DNA of 64,000 bases from Enterobacter asburiae (GTDB lineage: Bacteria > Pseudomonadota > Gammaproteobacteria > Enterobacterales > Enterobacteriaceae), in contig JAAQVN010000001.1 in NCBI GenBank assembly GCA_011754535.1, positions 3,782,001 through 3,846,000 of the forward strand, in the 5' to 3' direction. A program made the position numbers and the translations under genes. Each line of letters begins with the position of its first letter. The stretch's first letter is position 1. Below are positions 8,100 through 17,912 of the stretch, one piece after another. Below the pieces are notes generated by a model, which saw only the letters and a program-made list of their open reading frames with translations, did not search any database and was not told where the DNA came from.

Positions 8100-9029
8100 A
8101 TGAATTCCATCTTTACCGAAGAGAATCTGCTGGCCTTCACCACTGCGGCACGCTTCGGCAGCTTCAGCAAAGCCGCCGCCGAGCTGGGCGTGACGACCTC
8201 CGCCATCAGCTACACCATCAAACGCATGGAGACCGGGCTGGACGTGGTGCTGTTTGTGCGCAATACGCGCAGCATCGAGCTGACCGAATCCGGGTTTTAC
8301 TTTTACCGTAAAGCCACTGACCTGCTGAACGATTTTCACGCCATCAAGCGCGGGATAGATACCATTTCTCAGGGCATTGAGGCGCGGGTGCGTATCTGCA
8401 TTAATCAGCTCTTGTATACGCCGCGCCATACCGCGCGGCTGCTGCAGGTGCTGAAAAAGCAGTTTCCCACCTGTCAGATCACCGTCACCACCGAGGTGTA
8501 CAACGGCGTCTGGGATTCCATCATCAACAACCAGGCCAACATCGCCATCGGCGCACCGGACACCCTGCTGGACGGCGGCGGGATTGATTACACCGAAATT
8601 GGCGCCATCCGCTGGGTGTTTGCCATCGCGCCGGAACATCCCCTCGCCTTTGTTCCCGAACCAATAGCGGAGAGCCAGCTGCGTCTGTATCCCAACATCA
8701 TGGTGGAAGATACAGCGCATACCATCAACAAAAAGGTCGGCTGGCTGCTGCACGGCCAGGAGGCGATTCTGGTGCCGGATTTCAACACCAAGTGCCAGTG
8801 TCAGATTCTGGGGGAAGGGATTGGCTTTTTGCCGGAATACATGGCAAGAGAGGCGGTGGAAGATGGGCTGCTCATCACGCGGCGCATTAATAACCCGCGT
8901 CAGGATTCGCGCATGCTGCTCGCCACGCAGCATGCAGCGACCGGCCAGGTGACGCGCTGGATCAAACAGCAGTTTGGCCCGGAGGGCGTATTGACCGGCA
9001 TCTACAGTGACTTACTGTGGCGCACTTAG
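8100..9029 (+). CDS. yahB: LysR-family regulator YahB
   Basis: A 309-residue LysR-type transcriptional regulator. The N-terminal winged helix-turn-helix covers roughly residues 1-60 (LAFTTAARFGSFSKAAAELG, then TTSAISYTIKRMETGLDVVLF). The remainder is a two-lobed effector-binding domain. Length and sequence match E. coli YahB. TGAGGA lies 9 bases before the ATG. It is transcribed away from the yahD operon across a 319-base gap, the usual layout for a LysR activator and its target, so control of the yah operon in response to its substrate is likely. Its stop overlaps the yqaE stop by four bases on the opposite strand. Confidence 0.87.
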   Translation: MNSIFTEENLLAFTTAARFGSFSKAAAELGVTTSAISYTIKRMETGLDVVLFVRNTRSIELTESGFYFYRKATDLLNDFHAIKRGIDTISQGIEARVRICINQLLYTPRHTARLLQVLKKQFPTCQITVTTEVYNGVWDSIINNQANIAIGAPDTLLDGGGIDYTEIGAIRWVFAIAPEHPLAFVPEPIAESQLRLYPNIMVEDTAHTINKKVGWLLHGQEAILVPDFNTKCQCQILGEGIGFLPEYMAREAVEDGLLITRRINNPRQDSRMLLATQHAATGQVTRWIKQQFGPEGVLTGIYSDLLWRT

Positions 9030-9184
9030 TTTTTCGTTTGTACCCAAAACGCGTGGATAAGACCCGGGAAGTAGCCCAGAAGGGTCAGAAGGATGTTCAG
9101 AATAAACGCCCAGCCCAGTCCCTTGCCAAGCAGCACGCCCAGCGGCGGGAGAATAATCGTAAAAACAACGCGCCAAAAACCCAT
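9026..9184 (-). CDS. yqaE: YqaE/Pmp3-family small membrane protein
   Basis: A 52-residue Pmp3 (UPF0057) protein with two transmembrane helices (GFWRVVFTIILPPLGVLLGK and FILNILLTLLGYFPGLIHAF). The family is linked to membrane potential and salt or envelope stress; the bacterial function is unsettled. The frame opens at 9229, but family length and a GGAG site before the ATG at 9184 fix this start. It is a single gene, tail to tail with yahB. Confidence 0.92.
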   Translation of the reverse strand: MGFWRVVFTIILPPLGVLLGKGLGWAFILNILLTLLGYFPGLIHAFWVQTKN

Positions 9185-9362
9185 AATCACTCCGTGCAAG
9201 CTAACCAATTGAAAATTAAAAAGAGACACTCTCTAAGCATAGACAGTTTACGGGTTACCGCCATTCGTCTCTCGCGCTTTTACCTGCCTTTACCCTCTTT
9301 ACACTGGCTTAAGCCCTTCCTTAAATGTTCTACTACTCAGAAATTGACCGTAAGGAAACACC

Positions 9363-9884
9363 ATGTCTCTTTCTCTTATTTCGCCTCAGCAGGCAAACGC
9401 GCTTGTTAAAGAAGGCGCAAAACTGGTTGATATTCGCGATCCCGACGAGTATGCCCGCGAGCATATTCCGGCAGCGCACTCCATACCGCTGGATTCTTTA
9501 CCCGGCGGGCTTAATGCATCCCCTGGTGAAACGGTGATTTTTCACTGTCAGTCCGGGGCACGGACATCAAACAATGCTGCGCGACTCGCACAGGCAGCGT
9601 CTCCGGCTCAGGCCTTCGTGGTTGAGGGGGGCATTCAGGGCTGGAAGCAGGCCGGGCTGCTGACCGTTGAAGATAAATCCCAGCCGCTTCCGCTGATGCG
9701 GCAGGTACAAATTGCCGCCGGACTGCTGATCCTCTGCGGCGTGGTGCTGGGCTATAGCGTCTCCAGCGGCTTTTTCCTGCTGAGCGGTTTTGTCGGCGCC
9801 GGGCTGCTTTTCGCCGGTGTGACGGGCTTTTGCAGCATGGCGCGGCTGCTGAAGGTAATGCCGTGGAACCGTCGTACCCCATAA
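9363..9884 (+). CDS. ygaP: membrane-anchored rhodanese YgaP
   Basis: A 173-residue protein with an N-terminal rhodanese domain (about 1-105) and two C-terminal transmembrane helices (about 118-160). The catalytic cysteine is in the loop CQSGARTS near residue 62. YgaP of E. coli is an inner-membrane sulfurtransferase of the same length and layout. The ATG follows a TAAGGAAACACC site. In K-12 it is preceded by the ArsR-type gene ygaV; here only about 180 bases lie between yqaE and ygaP and they hold no such gene, so the repressor is missing at this locus. Confidence 0.92.
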   Translation: MSLSLISPQQANALVKEGAKLVDIRDPDEYAREHIPAAHSIPLDSLPGGLNASPGETVIFHCQSGARTSNNAARLAQAASPAQAFVVEGGIQGWKQAGLLTVEDKSQPLPLMRQVQIAAGLLILCGVVLGYSVSSGFFLLSGFVGAGLLFAGVTGFCSMARLLKVMPWNRRTP

Positions 9885-9963
9885 GCAGTAATCAATGAAT
9901 TACGCTGTACCCGGTGCCGGACGTGGGCTAAGGTGAAGATCGCTAAAACGATGAGGAGGTTAT

Positions 9964-10143
9964 ATGTTTTCTGTCGGTGATTATGTGCAACCGCTTAAAG
10001 GCGGCCCGAAACTGAAGGTGCTCGAAGTGAACGGTGAAAGCGTTGTAGCGGTACAGGCCAGCAATGAACAAGGTGAAAAATATACGCTGAAAGCGGCCGA
10101 GCTGGCGCCGTATACCGAGGAAGGTGATTTCGGCGTCTGCTGA
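9964..10143 (+). CDS. YodC-like (DUF2158) small protein
   Basis: A 59-residue frame not included among longer reading frames: starts MFSVGDYVQPLKGGPKLKVL and ends EEGDFGVC. The opening (V-x-L-K-x-GGP-x-L/M-x-V) is the signature of the DUF2158 / YodC family of unknown function. An excellent AGGAGG site lies 6 bases before the ATG. It converges with stpA across a perfect 9-base hairpin at 10151-10174. I do not recall a counterpart at this place in K-12. Confidence 0.75.
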   Translation: MFSVGDYVQPLKGGPKLKVLEVNGESVVAVQASNEQGEKYTLKAAELAPYTEEGDFGVC

Positions 10144-10150
10144 ACAGACA

Positions 10151-10174
10151 ACCGGGCGGCATGTTCCGCCCGGT
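10151..10174. terminator. bidirectional hairpin between yodC-like gene and stpA
   Basis: Perfect inverted repeat ACCGGGCGG / CCGCCCGGT with a 6-base loop, placed between two convergent genes. No long T run follows. Confidence 0.65.
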
Positions 10175-10181
10175 CCACGTA

Positions 10182-10586
10182 TTAGATCAGAAAATCATCC
10201 AGTGATTTACCCTCTGCCAGCGCGCTGGCAATAGGCTTCGGCGTGCGGCCCTGGCCGGTCCACGTTTTCTCTTCACCGTTCTGGTCAATAAAGCGATATT
10301 TCGCTTCACGCGGTTTACGCTTTTTAGCCGGTTTACCCGCCTGCGCCAGTTCTGAACCCAGCAGATCGGAGGGGGAAATACCATCGGCTTTCATCAGCTC
10401 AAGCAGGGCATTAATTTTTTCCTGCTGCTCGGCACGCTGCTGCTCTAATTCTGCCAGCTCGCTGCGTTTCTCTTCAGTAACGACCCTGACCTTTTCCAGC
10501 ATTTCCTCAAGAACGTCCAGGGATAATTCACGCGCCATCGCGCGCAGGGTTCGGATATTATTAAGATTCTGTAACGTCAAAGACAT
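10182..10586 (-). CDS. stpA: H-NS paralogue StpA
   Basis: A 134-residue H-NS family nucleoid protein, the length of E. coli StpA. The N-terminal half is a coiled-coil oligomerisation domain (about 1-65, rich in Glu, Leu, Lys and Arg). The C-terminal DNA-binding domain contains TWTGQGRTPKPI at about 110-121, the AT-hook-like loop. A KPAKKRKPREAK linker precedes it, which favours StpA over H-NS. StpA acts as a gene silencer and RNA chaperone. The gene is preceded by an AT-rich region of nearly 500 bases, shared with alaE on the other strand, where autoregulation by H-NS/StpA could act. Confidence 0.9.
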   Translation of the reverse strand: MSLTLQNLNNIRTLRAMARELSLDVLEEMLEKVRVVTEEKRSELAELEQQRAEQQEKINALLELMKADGISPSDLLGSELAQAGKPAKKRKPREAKYRFIDQNGEEKTWTGQGRTPKPIASALAEGKSLDDFLI

Positions 10587-11081
10587 ATTATTTGAAAACC
10601 TTTTCTTTGGGGTAAATAGATAAATCGCCGACAGAATAATTCATTTGAGTTGAAATATCTACCCAAAGGACCGTATGGGCATAATTGTAAATATAACTAA
10701 ATCACGCTGTTAATATTAGAACAGGATGCAGTCAGGGCAGAGGCGAATCTAATCACTGCATCCATATAAATGGTCAACTTTAATCCGAATCACAGCATAT
10801 TGCGCCGCTACCATAACGGTGATTTTCACCCGCGCCAACATTAAATTTAAACGATTGATTACATTATAAAAACTATCAAACGAGACAGATTATAACGAAC
10901 AGAGTAAAAATCACACAATTTTAGAGAATTTTGTGGACAAAAGGTGATTAAATAAAAATTAATCACTAGTTGTTAGTTCAAAGTCAGAGATATACTCTAT
11001 ACACCTCAAGCAAAACCAACCTAAAGCACTAACCGCTGCAGGAAAATCGTTTCCACCGTGTTCTTCTCAAGGAGTTCAGAC
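10587..11081. promoter_or_regulatory. AT-rich divergent stpA / alaE region
   Basis: 495 bases without a convincing gene, markedly AT-rich compared with its neighbours. It holds two inverted repeats: GGATGCAGT (10724-10732) with ACTGCATCC (10755-10763), and GTGATTAA (10944-10951) with TTAATCAC (10959-10966). The second lies about 115 bases before alaE and could be an operator. Such a region suits H-NS/StpA binding. Promoters for stpA and alaE must be here, but I did not fix exact boxes. Confidence 0.55.
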
Positions 11082-11531
11082 ATGTTCTCGCCGCAATCTC
11101 GCCTGCGCCACGCGGTGGCGGATACTTTCGCGATGGTTGTTTACTGTTCCGTCGTGAACATGATGATCGAAATATTCCTCTCCGGAATGACCTTCGAGCA
11201 GTCACTTTCTTCTCGCCTGGTGGCGATCCCGGTCAATATTATTATCGCATGGCCTTACGGGCTATACCGCGATGCCGTCATGCGCTTCTCGCGTCGCATC
11301 AGCCCGGCGGGCTGGATGAAAAACCTTGCCGACGTACTGGCGTACGTCACGTTCCAGTCTCCGGTCTACGTGGCTATTTTGCTGACGGTGGGCGCGGACT
11401 GGCACCAGATCGCCGCAGCGGTCAGTTCGAATATCGTGGTATCAATGCTGATGGGTGCGGTATACGGCTATTTTCTCGACTACTGCCGCCGTCTGTTCAA
11501 AGTCAGCCAGTACAGCCAGGTAAAAGCGTAA
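11082..11531 (+). CDS. alaE: L-alanine exporter AlaE
   Basis: A 149-residue inner-membrane protein with four predicted transmembrane segments, nearly identical in layout to E. coli AlaE (YgaW), which exports L-alanine. The start [16 protein letters not shown] is preceded by AAGGAG; an upstream in-frame ATG at 11058 lacks such a site. It converges with ygaC over a hairpin at 11538-11559. Confidence 0.93.
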   Translation: MFSPQSRLRHAVADTFAMVVYCSVVNMMIEIFLSGMTFEQSLSSRLVAIPVNIIIAWPYGLYRDAVMRFSRRISPAGWMKNLADVLAYVTFQSPVYVAILLTVGADWHQIAAAVSSNIVVSMLMGAVYGYFLDYCRRLFKVSQYSQVKA

Positions 11532-11537
11532 TGTGAA

Positions 11538-11559
11538 GCGACTGGCGAATGCCAGTCGC
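11538..11559. terminator. bidirectional terminator alaE / ygaC
   Basis: Perfect 9-base stem GCGACTGGC / GCCAGTCGC with GAAT loop between convergent genes. Confidence 0.75.
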
Positions 11560-11563
11560 AGAT

Positions 11564-11908
11564 TTACTGTACGTCGCCAAACAGTCCCTTAAGAAACCGC
11601 TCCAGCGCCATACGCGAGCTGAAACCGTGCGGAATACCATAATGCTCATGCCGTTCACCGCCTAAATAGAGCGGAAATTGCTGATAATGATCGCAGGTTT
11701 TAATATCCGAGGCAGGTTCAGCAAATGACAGACTTCTGTCTTTCAGCGTCGGGTGAATAATGAGTGCGGTACGTCCCATCCTGGCTTCACGATTAACATA
11801 CACATAATTCTCGCCTCGGCGATATCCATACGCTTTTGGCGTCACCTCATCCATGGTGAATCCCTCTTTTTCAAGAACGCGTGCCACCTCGTCAGGTCGT
11901 AAATACAT
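11564..11908 (-). CDS. ygaC: DUF2002 protein YgaC
   Basis: A 114-residue soluble protein equal in length to E. coli YgaC (DUF2002). No catalytic motif is evident; the N-terminus [15 protein letters not shown] looks helical. E. coli ygaC is reported as Fur-regulated; I did not fix a Fur box here. The biochemical function is unknown. Confidence 0.88.
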   Translation of the reverse strand: MYLRPDEVARVLEKEGFTMDEVTPKAYGYRRGENYVYVNREARMGRTALIIHPTLKDRSLSFAEPASDIKTCDHYQQFPLYLGGERHEHYGIPHGFSSRMALERFLKGLFGDVQ

Positions 11909-12068
11909 ATCTTTTCCTCGTTATCTTTTCCTGCCCGGCAACCTTACAGTATTCAGCATTAGCAGGGCTTTCAGAATAGTCCATAAACTGCCGGATAACG
12001 CGTGATGCGCTTCAGATATTAAATTTCTGAACTAAACTCATCAGGAACACAAAATTACGGAGGATCGT

Positions 12069-12395
12069 ATGTTTAACAGACCGAACCGAAACGATATTAA
12101 CGACGACGCTCAGGATATTCGTAATGATGTCAGCCAATTAGCGGACACGCTGGAAGAGGTGCTGAAGTCCTGGGGTACTGACGCGAAGGACGAAGCGGAT
12201 GCCGCAAAACGTAAGGCTCAGTCTCTGCTCCGTGAAACCCGCGCCCGCATGAGCGGACGTTCACGCGCCACACAGGCGGCCTGCGACATGGCAAGCTGCG
12301 CTACGACCTTCGTACGTGAAAAACCACTTTGTACGCTGGGAACCGTCGCGGCGGTCGGCATCTTTGTCGGTGCCCTGCTCAGCCTGCGTAAGTAA
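12069..12395 (+). CDS. ygaM: YgaM, DUF883/ElaB-type membrane-anchored protein
   Basis: A 108-residue protein with a long charged amphipathic helix region (about 1-80) and a single C-terminal transmembrane helix ending SLRK. This is the layout of the ElaB/YqjD/YgaM family, of which some members associate with ribosomes at the inner membrane in stationary phase. GGAGG precedes the ATG. A strong intrinsic terminator follows at 12409-12440. Confidence 0.9.
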   Translation: MFNRPNRNDINDDAQDIRNDVSQLADTLEEVLKSWGTDAKDEADAAKRKAQSLLRETRARMSGRSRATQAACDMASCATTFVREKPLCTLGTVAAVGIFVGALLSLRK

Positions 12396-12408
12396 GTCTG
12401 ACTTATCC

Positions 12409-12440
12409 GCCCCGGTAGCCTCTGGTGCCGGGGCTTTTCT
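12409..12440 (+). terminator. ygaM intrinsic terminator
   Basis: Stem GCCCCGG / CCGGGGC with a 12-base loop followed by TTTTCT. Confidence 0.85.
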
Positions 12441-12519
12441 TTGCCTACACACCCGAAAAACCCGTACAGCCAGCCCTGCCCCGCTGTGCTCATCATCAGG
12501 GCAACATCAATCTGAATTT

Positions 12520-12566
12520 CCCATATCTTGTATGGTTGAATCTTATCTCAACTACATCTAGTATTC
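12520..12566 (+). promoter_or_regulatory. pair of NrdR-like boxes upstream of nrdH
   Basis: Two imperfect palindromes, one centred in CCATATCTTGTATGG (12520-12535) and one in ACTACATCTAGTATT (12551-12566). Their starts are 31 bases apart, about three helical turns, the spacing typical of NrdR box pairs before ribonucleotide reductase operons. Assignment rests on resemblance to the consensus ACAC-W-ATAT-W-GTGT core. Confidence 0.55.
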
Positions 12567-12638
12567 CCTTTAGAAAGACACACACTACCTGACGCGTTAA
12601 CTCGCGCCCTTTTCTCATTCTAAATGGAAATACGAATT

Positions 12639-12878
12639 ATGAGCATTATTATTTACACTCGTAATGACTGTGTTCAGTGCCACGCCACCAAACGGGCGAT
12701 GGAGAGCCGCGGCGTGGCGTTTGAGATGGTGAATATCGACCAGAAGCCCGAGGCCACCGATACCCTGCGCGCGCAGGGATTTCGTCAGCTTCCGGTGGTG
12801 GTTGCCGGTGACACCAGCTGGTCTGGCTTTCGCCCGGACATGATTAACCGCCTCAGCGCTCAGGCCACGCGTGCATGA
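12639..12878 (+). CDS. nrdH: NrdH glutaredoxin-like electron donor
   Basis: A 79-residue glutaredoxin-like protein with thioredoxin-like activity. The redox motif CVQC is at residues 11-14, and the conserved SGFRPDMI segment is near the C-terminus. It reduces the class Ib ribonucleotide reductase NrdEF. The frame also has an ATG at 12624, but [11 protein letters not shown] fits the family start. The end overlaps nrdI by four bases (ATGA), so the operon nrdHIEF is tightly coupled. Confidence 0.92.
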   Translation: MSIIIYTRNDCVQCHATKRAMESRGVAFEMVNIDQKPEATDTLRAQGFRQLPVVVAGDTSWSGFRPDMINRLSAQATRA

Positions 12879-13285
12879 GCAGGCTGGTCTTCTTTTCCAG
12901 CAGCTCGGAAAACACGCTCCGCTTTATTGAGCGCCTCGGGTTGCCTGCGGTGCGTATTCCGCTCAACGAGCGGGAGCGTATTCAGGTAGACGAACCTTAC
13001 ATTCTGGTGGTGCCCAGCTATGGCGGGGGCGGTACGGCGGGAGCGGTGCCTCGCCAGGTGATCCGCTTTCTGAACGATCCTCATAACCGGGAGCTGATTC
13101 GGGGCGTGATCGCGGCGGGCAATCGTAATTTCGGCGATGCGTATGGCCGCGCCGGGGATGTCATCTCTCAAAAATGCGGCGTGCCGTATCTCTATCGTTT
13201 CGAACTGATGGGGACACAGCAGGACGTAGAAAACGTGCGTAAAGGAGTGAACGAATTTTGGCAACGACAACCGCAGAACGGGTAA
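12875..13285 (+). CDS. nrdI: NrdI flavodoxin-like protein
   Basis: A 136-residue NrdI protein with the motifs FFSSSSENT (FMN phosphate loop, about 5-13) and VVPSYGGGG (about 48-56). It supplies the oxidant for assembly of the dimanganese-tyrosyl radical cofactor in NrdF. It overlaps nrdH upstream by four bases and nrdE downstream by 28 bases, and this arrangement points to coupled translation. Confidence 0.93.
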   Translation: MSRLVFFSSSSENTLRFIERLGLPAVRIPLNERERIQVDEPYILVVPSYGGGGTAGAVPRQVIRFLNDPHNRELIRGVIAAGNRNFGDAYGRAGDVISQKCGVPYLYRFELMGTQQDVENVRKGVNEFWQRQPQNG

Positions 13286-15402
13286 TTCAGGCAACGCCGG
13301 ACTGCCACGCATTAAACGCGATGCTTAACCTCTATGACCGGGAGGGGCGCATTCAGTTTGGCAAAGATCGCGAGGCGGTAGAAGCCTTTTTCGCGGCCCA
13401 CGTCCGTCCGAACAGCGTCGCTTTTGGCAGCCAGCAGGAACGTCTCGACTATCTGGTTAACGAAGGTTATTACGAGGAACGCGCGCTGGCCCGCTATAAC
13501 CGCGCTTTCGTGGTGAATCTGTTTGAGCGCGCCCATGCCAGCGGTTTTCGTTTCCAGACCTTCCTCGGGGCGTGGAAGTATTACACCAGCTACACCCTGA
13601 AAACCTTCGACGGCAAACGCTACCTGGAAAGCTTTGAAGACCGCACCGTGATGGTGGCGCTGACGCTGGCCCAGGGCGACGAAGCGCTGGCCGAAAGGCT
13701 GACGGAGGAGATCCTCTCCGGCCGCTTCCAGCCCGCCACGCCGACCTTTCTCAACTGCGGTAAAGCCCAGCGCGGCGAGCTGGTCTCCTGCTTCCTGCTG
13801 CGCATCGAGGACAATATGGAGTCGATTGGTCGCGCGGTGAACTCGGCGCTGCAGCTTTCCAAACGCGGCGGCGGCGTGGCGTTTCTGCTCTCGAACCTGC
13901 GTGAAGCGGGTGCGCCGATCAAGCGCATCGAAAACCAGTCCTCCGGGGTAATCCCGGTGATGAAGATGCTGGAAGACGCGTTCTCCTATGCCAACCAGCT
14001 TGGCGCACGTCAGGGCGCGGGGGCGGTTTACCTGCATGCGCATCACCCGGACATTCTGCGTTTTCTCGATACCAAACGCGAAAACGCCGACGAAAAAATC
14101 CGCATCAAAACCCTGTCGCTCGGCGTGGTGATCCCGGATATTACTTTTAAACTGGCTAAAGAGAATGCCGAGATGGCGCTCTTCTCGCCCTATGATATTG
14201 AGCGTATTTACGGCAAAGCGTTTGGCGACGTGGCCATCAGCGAGCTGTACGACGAGCTGGTGGCCGACGAGCGCATTCGTAAAAAATACATCAACGCCCG
14301 CGATTTCTTCCAGACGCTGGCCGAAATTCAGTTTGAGTCCGGCTATCCGTACATCATGTTTGAGGACACGGTGAACCGCGCGAACCCGATCGCCGGACGT
14401 ATCAACATGAGCAACCTGTGCTCGGAGATCTTGCAGGTCAACAGCGCGTCAGCCTACGACGAGAACCTGGACTACGCGGAGATCGGCAAAGATATCTCCT
14501 GCAACCTCGGGTCGCTCAATATTGCTCACACCATGGATTCGCCGGATTTTGGCCGCACGGTGGAGACCGCCATTCGCGGGCTGACGGCGGTCTCAGACAT
14601 GAGCCACATCCGCAGCGTGCCCTCCATCGAGGCGGGTAATACCGCATCGCATGCCATTGGCCTGGGGCAGATGAACCTGCACGGTTATCTGGCGCGGGAA
14701 GGTATCGCCTACGGCAGTCCGGAAGGGCTGGATTTCACCAACCTCTATTTCTACACCGTCACCTGGCACGCGCTGCACACCTCGATGATACTGGCGCGCG
14801 AGCGCAGCCAGCGGTTCGCAGGCTTTGAGCAGTCGCGCTATGCCAGCGGGGCGTATTTCAGCCAGTATCTGGAAGGCGACTGGCAGCCAAAAACCGAAAA
14901 AGTGCGCGAACTGTTCGCCCGCGCGGGGATTACCCTGCCAACGCGCCAGATGTGGCAGCAGCTGCGCGACGACGTGATGCGCTACGGCATCTACAACCAG
15001 AACCTGCAGGCCGTGCCGCCAACCGGTTCGATTTCCTACATCAACCACGCCACGTCGAGCATTCACCCGATCGTGTCGAAAATTGAAATTCGTAAGGAAG
15101 GCAAAACCGGGCGCGTTTACTACCCCGCCCCGTTTATGACCAACGAGAACCTGGCGCTTTACCAGGATGCGTATGAGATCGGCCCGGAAAAAATCATCGA
15201 TACCTACGCCGAAGCGACAAAGCACGTGGATCAGGGGCTGTCGCTGACGCTCTTCTTCCCGGACACCGCCACCACGCGGGATATCAACAGAGCGCAGATC
15301 TACGCCTGGAAGAAAGGCATCAAAACGCTCTACTACATTCGCCTGCGCCAGCTTGCGCTGGAAGGTACCGAAATCGAAGGCTGCGTGTCCTGCGCGCTGT
15401 AA
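13258..15402 (+). CDS. nrdE: class Ib ribonucleotide reductase alpha subunit NrdE
   Basis: A 714-residue class Ib reductase large subunit that makes dNDPs from NDPs. Visible catalytic parts are the redox cysteine in [14 protein letters not shown] (near residue 178), the active-site NLCSE loop (near 386-390) and the C-terminal redox pair C709 and C712 in GCVSCAL. The protein lacks a long N-terminal ATP cone, as expected of this class. The start is a TTG at 13258 lying inside nrdI. The operon is used under iron limitation and oxidative stress. Confidence 0.95.
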   Translation: MATTTAERVIQATPDCHALNAMLNLYDREGRIQFGKDREAVEAFFAAHVRPNSVAFGSQQERLDYLVNEGYYEERALARYNRAFVVNLFERAHASGFRFQTFLGAWKYYTSYTLKTFDGKRYLESFEDRTVMVALTLAQGDEALAERLTEEILSGRFQPATPTFLNCGKAQRGELVSCFLLRIEDNMESIGRAVNSALQLSKRGGGVAFLLSNLREAGAPIKRIENQSSGVIPVMKMLEDAFSYANQLGARQGAGAVYLHAHHPDILRFLDTKRENADEKIRIKTLSLGVVIPDITFKLAKENAEMALFSPYDIERIYGKAFGDVAISELYDELVADERIRKKYINARDFFQTLAEIQFESGYPYIMFEDTVNRANPIAGRINMSNLCSEILQVNSASAYDENLDYAEIGKDISCNLGSLNIAHTMDSPDFGRTVETAIRGLTAVSDMSHIRSVPSIEAGNTASHAIGLGQMNLHGYLAREGIAYGSPEGLDFTNLYFYTVTWHALHTSMILARERSQRFAGFEQSRYASGAYFSQYLEGDWQPKTEKVRELFARAGITLPTRQMWQQLRDDVMRYGIYNQNLQAVPPTGSISYINHATSSIHPIVSKIEIRKEGKTGRVYYPAPFMTNENLALYQDAYEIGPEKIIDTYAEATKHVDQGLSLTLFFPDTATTRDINRAQIYAWKKGIKTLYYIRLRQLALEGTEIEGCVSCAL

Positions 15403-16371
<969 letters not shown>

Positions 16372-16700
16372 TGAACGCTAACGTTCGTTAATTTAATATA
16401 AACCCAACAATTCTCTCTAATATTTACAAAACATCTACACTGTAATTTCCGCGTCATATTCGCCTGAATCATTCCGATTCAGGCGAAATTTCCTGATGCC
16501 GCAGCAAAAAAATGAGAAAAATTCAAACTGCCCTCAGCCCTTTATTCATGGGAAATTCAGCCGCTTCGCTTACCTGAAAATTCACGTCATAAGCAAACCC
16601 AGGGTTGTCTCAGATTCTGAGTATGTTAGGGTTATGCCCGTTAACAATTTACCATGGTAATCATATCGACATAAACAAATAACAGGACACTCTCTATTGC
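16372..16700 (+). promoter_or_regulatory. nrdF-proV intergenic region with proU promoter
   Basis: 329 bases without a gene. A perfect 10-base hairpin CGCCTGAATC / GATTCAGGCG (16461-16485) may end nrdF transcription. The osmotically induced proU promoter is seen as -35 TTGTCT (16605-16610) and -10 TAGGGT (16627-16632) with a 16-base spacer; the weak -10 agrees with the K-12 proU sequence as I recall it. H-NS control through flanking AT-rich DNA and into proV is known for this operon in E. coli. Confidence 0.7.
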
Positions 16701-17912
16701 ATGGCAATTAAATTAGAAGTGAAAAATCTTTATAAAGTATTTGGCGAGCACCCGCAGCGCGCATTCAAATATATTGAGAAAGGCCTTTCGAAAGAGCAAA
16801 TTCTGGAAAAAACCGGGCTATCGCTTGGCGTTAAAGACGCCAGTCTGGCCATTGAAGAAGGCGAGATTTTTGTCATCATGGGGTTATCCGGTTCGGGTAA
16901 ATCCACTATGGTTCGCCTTCTCAATCGCCTGATTGAACCCACCCGCGGGCAGGTGCTGATTGACGGCGTGGATATCGCCAGAATATCAGACGCCGAGCTT
17001 CGCGAGGTGCGCAGAAAGAAGATCGCAATGGTGTTTCAGTCATTCGCGCTGATGCCGCACATGACGGTGCTGGATAATACCGCCTTTGGCATGGAATTAG
17101 CCGGCACGCCCGCTCAGGAACGTCAGGAAAAAGCCCTTGATGCCCTGCGTCAGGTGGGGCTTGAGAATTATGCTCACGCGTATCCGGATGAACTTTCCGG
17201 CGGTATGCGTCAGCGCGTGGGATTAGCCCGCGCGTTGGCCATTAATCCAGACATATTATTAATGGATGAAGCCTTCTCAGCCCTCGATCCGTTAATTCGC
17301 ACCGAGATGCAGGATGAGCTGGTAAAATTACAGGCCAGACATCAGCGAACTATTGTCTTTATTTCCCACGATTTAGACGAAGCCATGCGTATTGGCGACC
17401 GAATTGCCATTATGCAAAACGGAGAGGTGGTGCAGGTCGGCACGCCGGATGAAATTCTGAATAATCCGGCGAATGATTACGTGCGAACCTTCTTCCGCGG
17501 CGTGGATATTAGCCAGGTATTTAGCGCTAAAGATATTGCGCGCCGAACGCCGAACGGCATTATCCGTAAAACGCCAGGCTTCGGCCCGCGCTCCGCCCTT
17601 AAGCTGCTGCAGGACGAAGACCGTGAATACGGGTATCTGGTTGAACGCGGCAATAAATTTGTCGGCATTGTCTCCATCGACTCTCTGAAAACCGCGCTTA
17701 GCGAAAATCAGGGGATCGATGCGGCGTTAATTGACGCTCCGCTTGCCGTGGACGCCGAAACGCCGCTCAGCGAGTTGCTCTCTCACGTGGGCCAGGCGCC
17801 GTGCGCCGTGCCGGTCGTGGGTGAGGAACAACAGTACGTCGGCATCATCTCCAAACGGATGCTGCTGCAGGCTTTAGATCGCGAGGGGGCAAACAATGAC
17901 CGATCAAACTAA
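16701..17912 (+). CDS. proV: glycine betaine/proline ABC transporter ATPase ProV
   Basis: A 403-residue ABC ATPase. Walker [10 protein letters not shown] is at 61-69, the signature LSGGMRQR near 173-180, and Walker [13 protein letters not shown] follows. Two C-terminal CBS repeats (about 285-395) are the ionic-strength sensor of the osmoregulatory family. It energises uptake of glycine betaine and proline betaine through ProW with ProX. The frame overlaps proW by 17 bases. Confidence 0.95.
   Translation: MAIKLEVKNLYKVFGEHPQRAFKYIEKGLSKEQILEKTGLSLGVKDASLAIEEGEIFVIMGLSGSGKSTMVRLLNRLIEPTRGQVLIDGVDIARISDAELREVRRKKIAMVFQSFALMPHMTVLDNTAFGMELAGTPAQERQEKALDALRQVGLENYAHAYPDELSGGMRQRVGLARALAINPDILLMDEAFSALDPLIRTEMQDELVKLQARHQRTIVFISHDLDEAMRIGDRIAIMQNGEVVQVGTPDEILNNPANDYVRTFFRGVDISQVFSAKDIARRTPNGIIRKTPGFGPRSALKLLQDEDREYGYLVERGNKFVGIVSIDSLKTALSENQGIDAALIDAPLAVDAETPLSELLSHVGQAPCAVPVVGEEQQYVGIISKRMLLQALDREGANNDRSN

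Noticed and set aside
8037..8933. 298-codon frame antisense to yahB
   Set aside because: No ribosome site or family features; it shadows a well-supported LysR gene.
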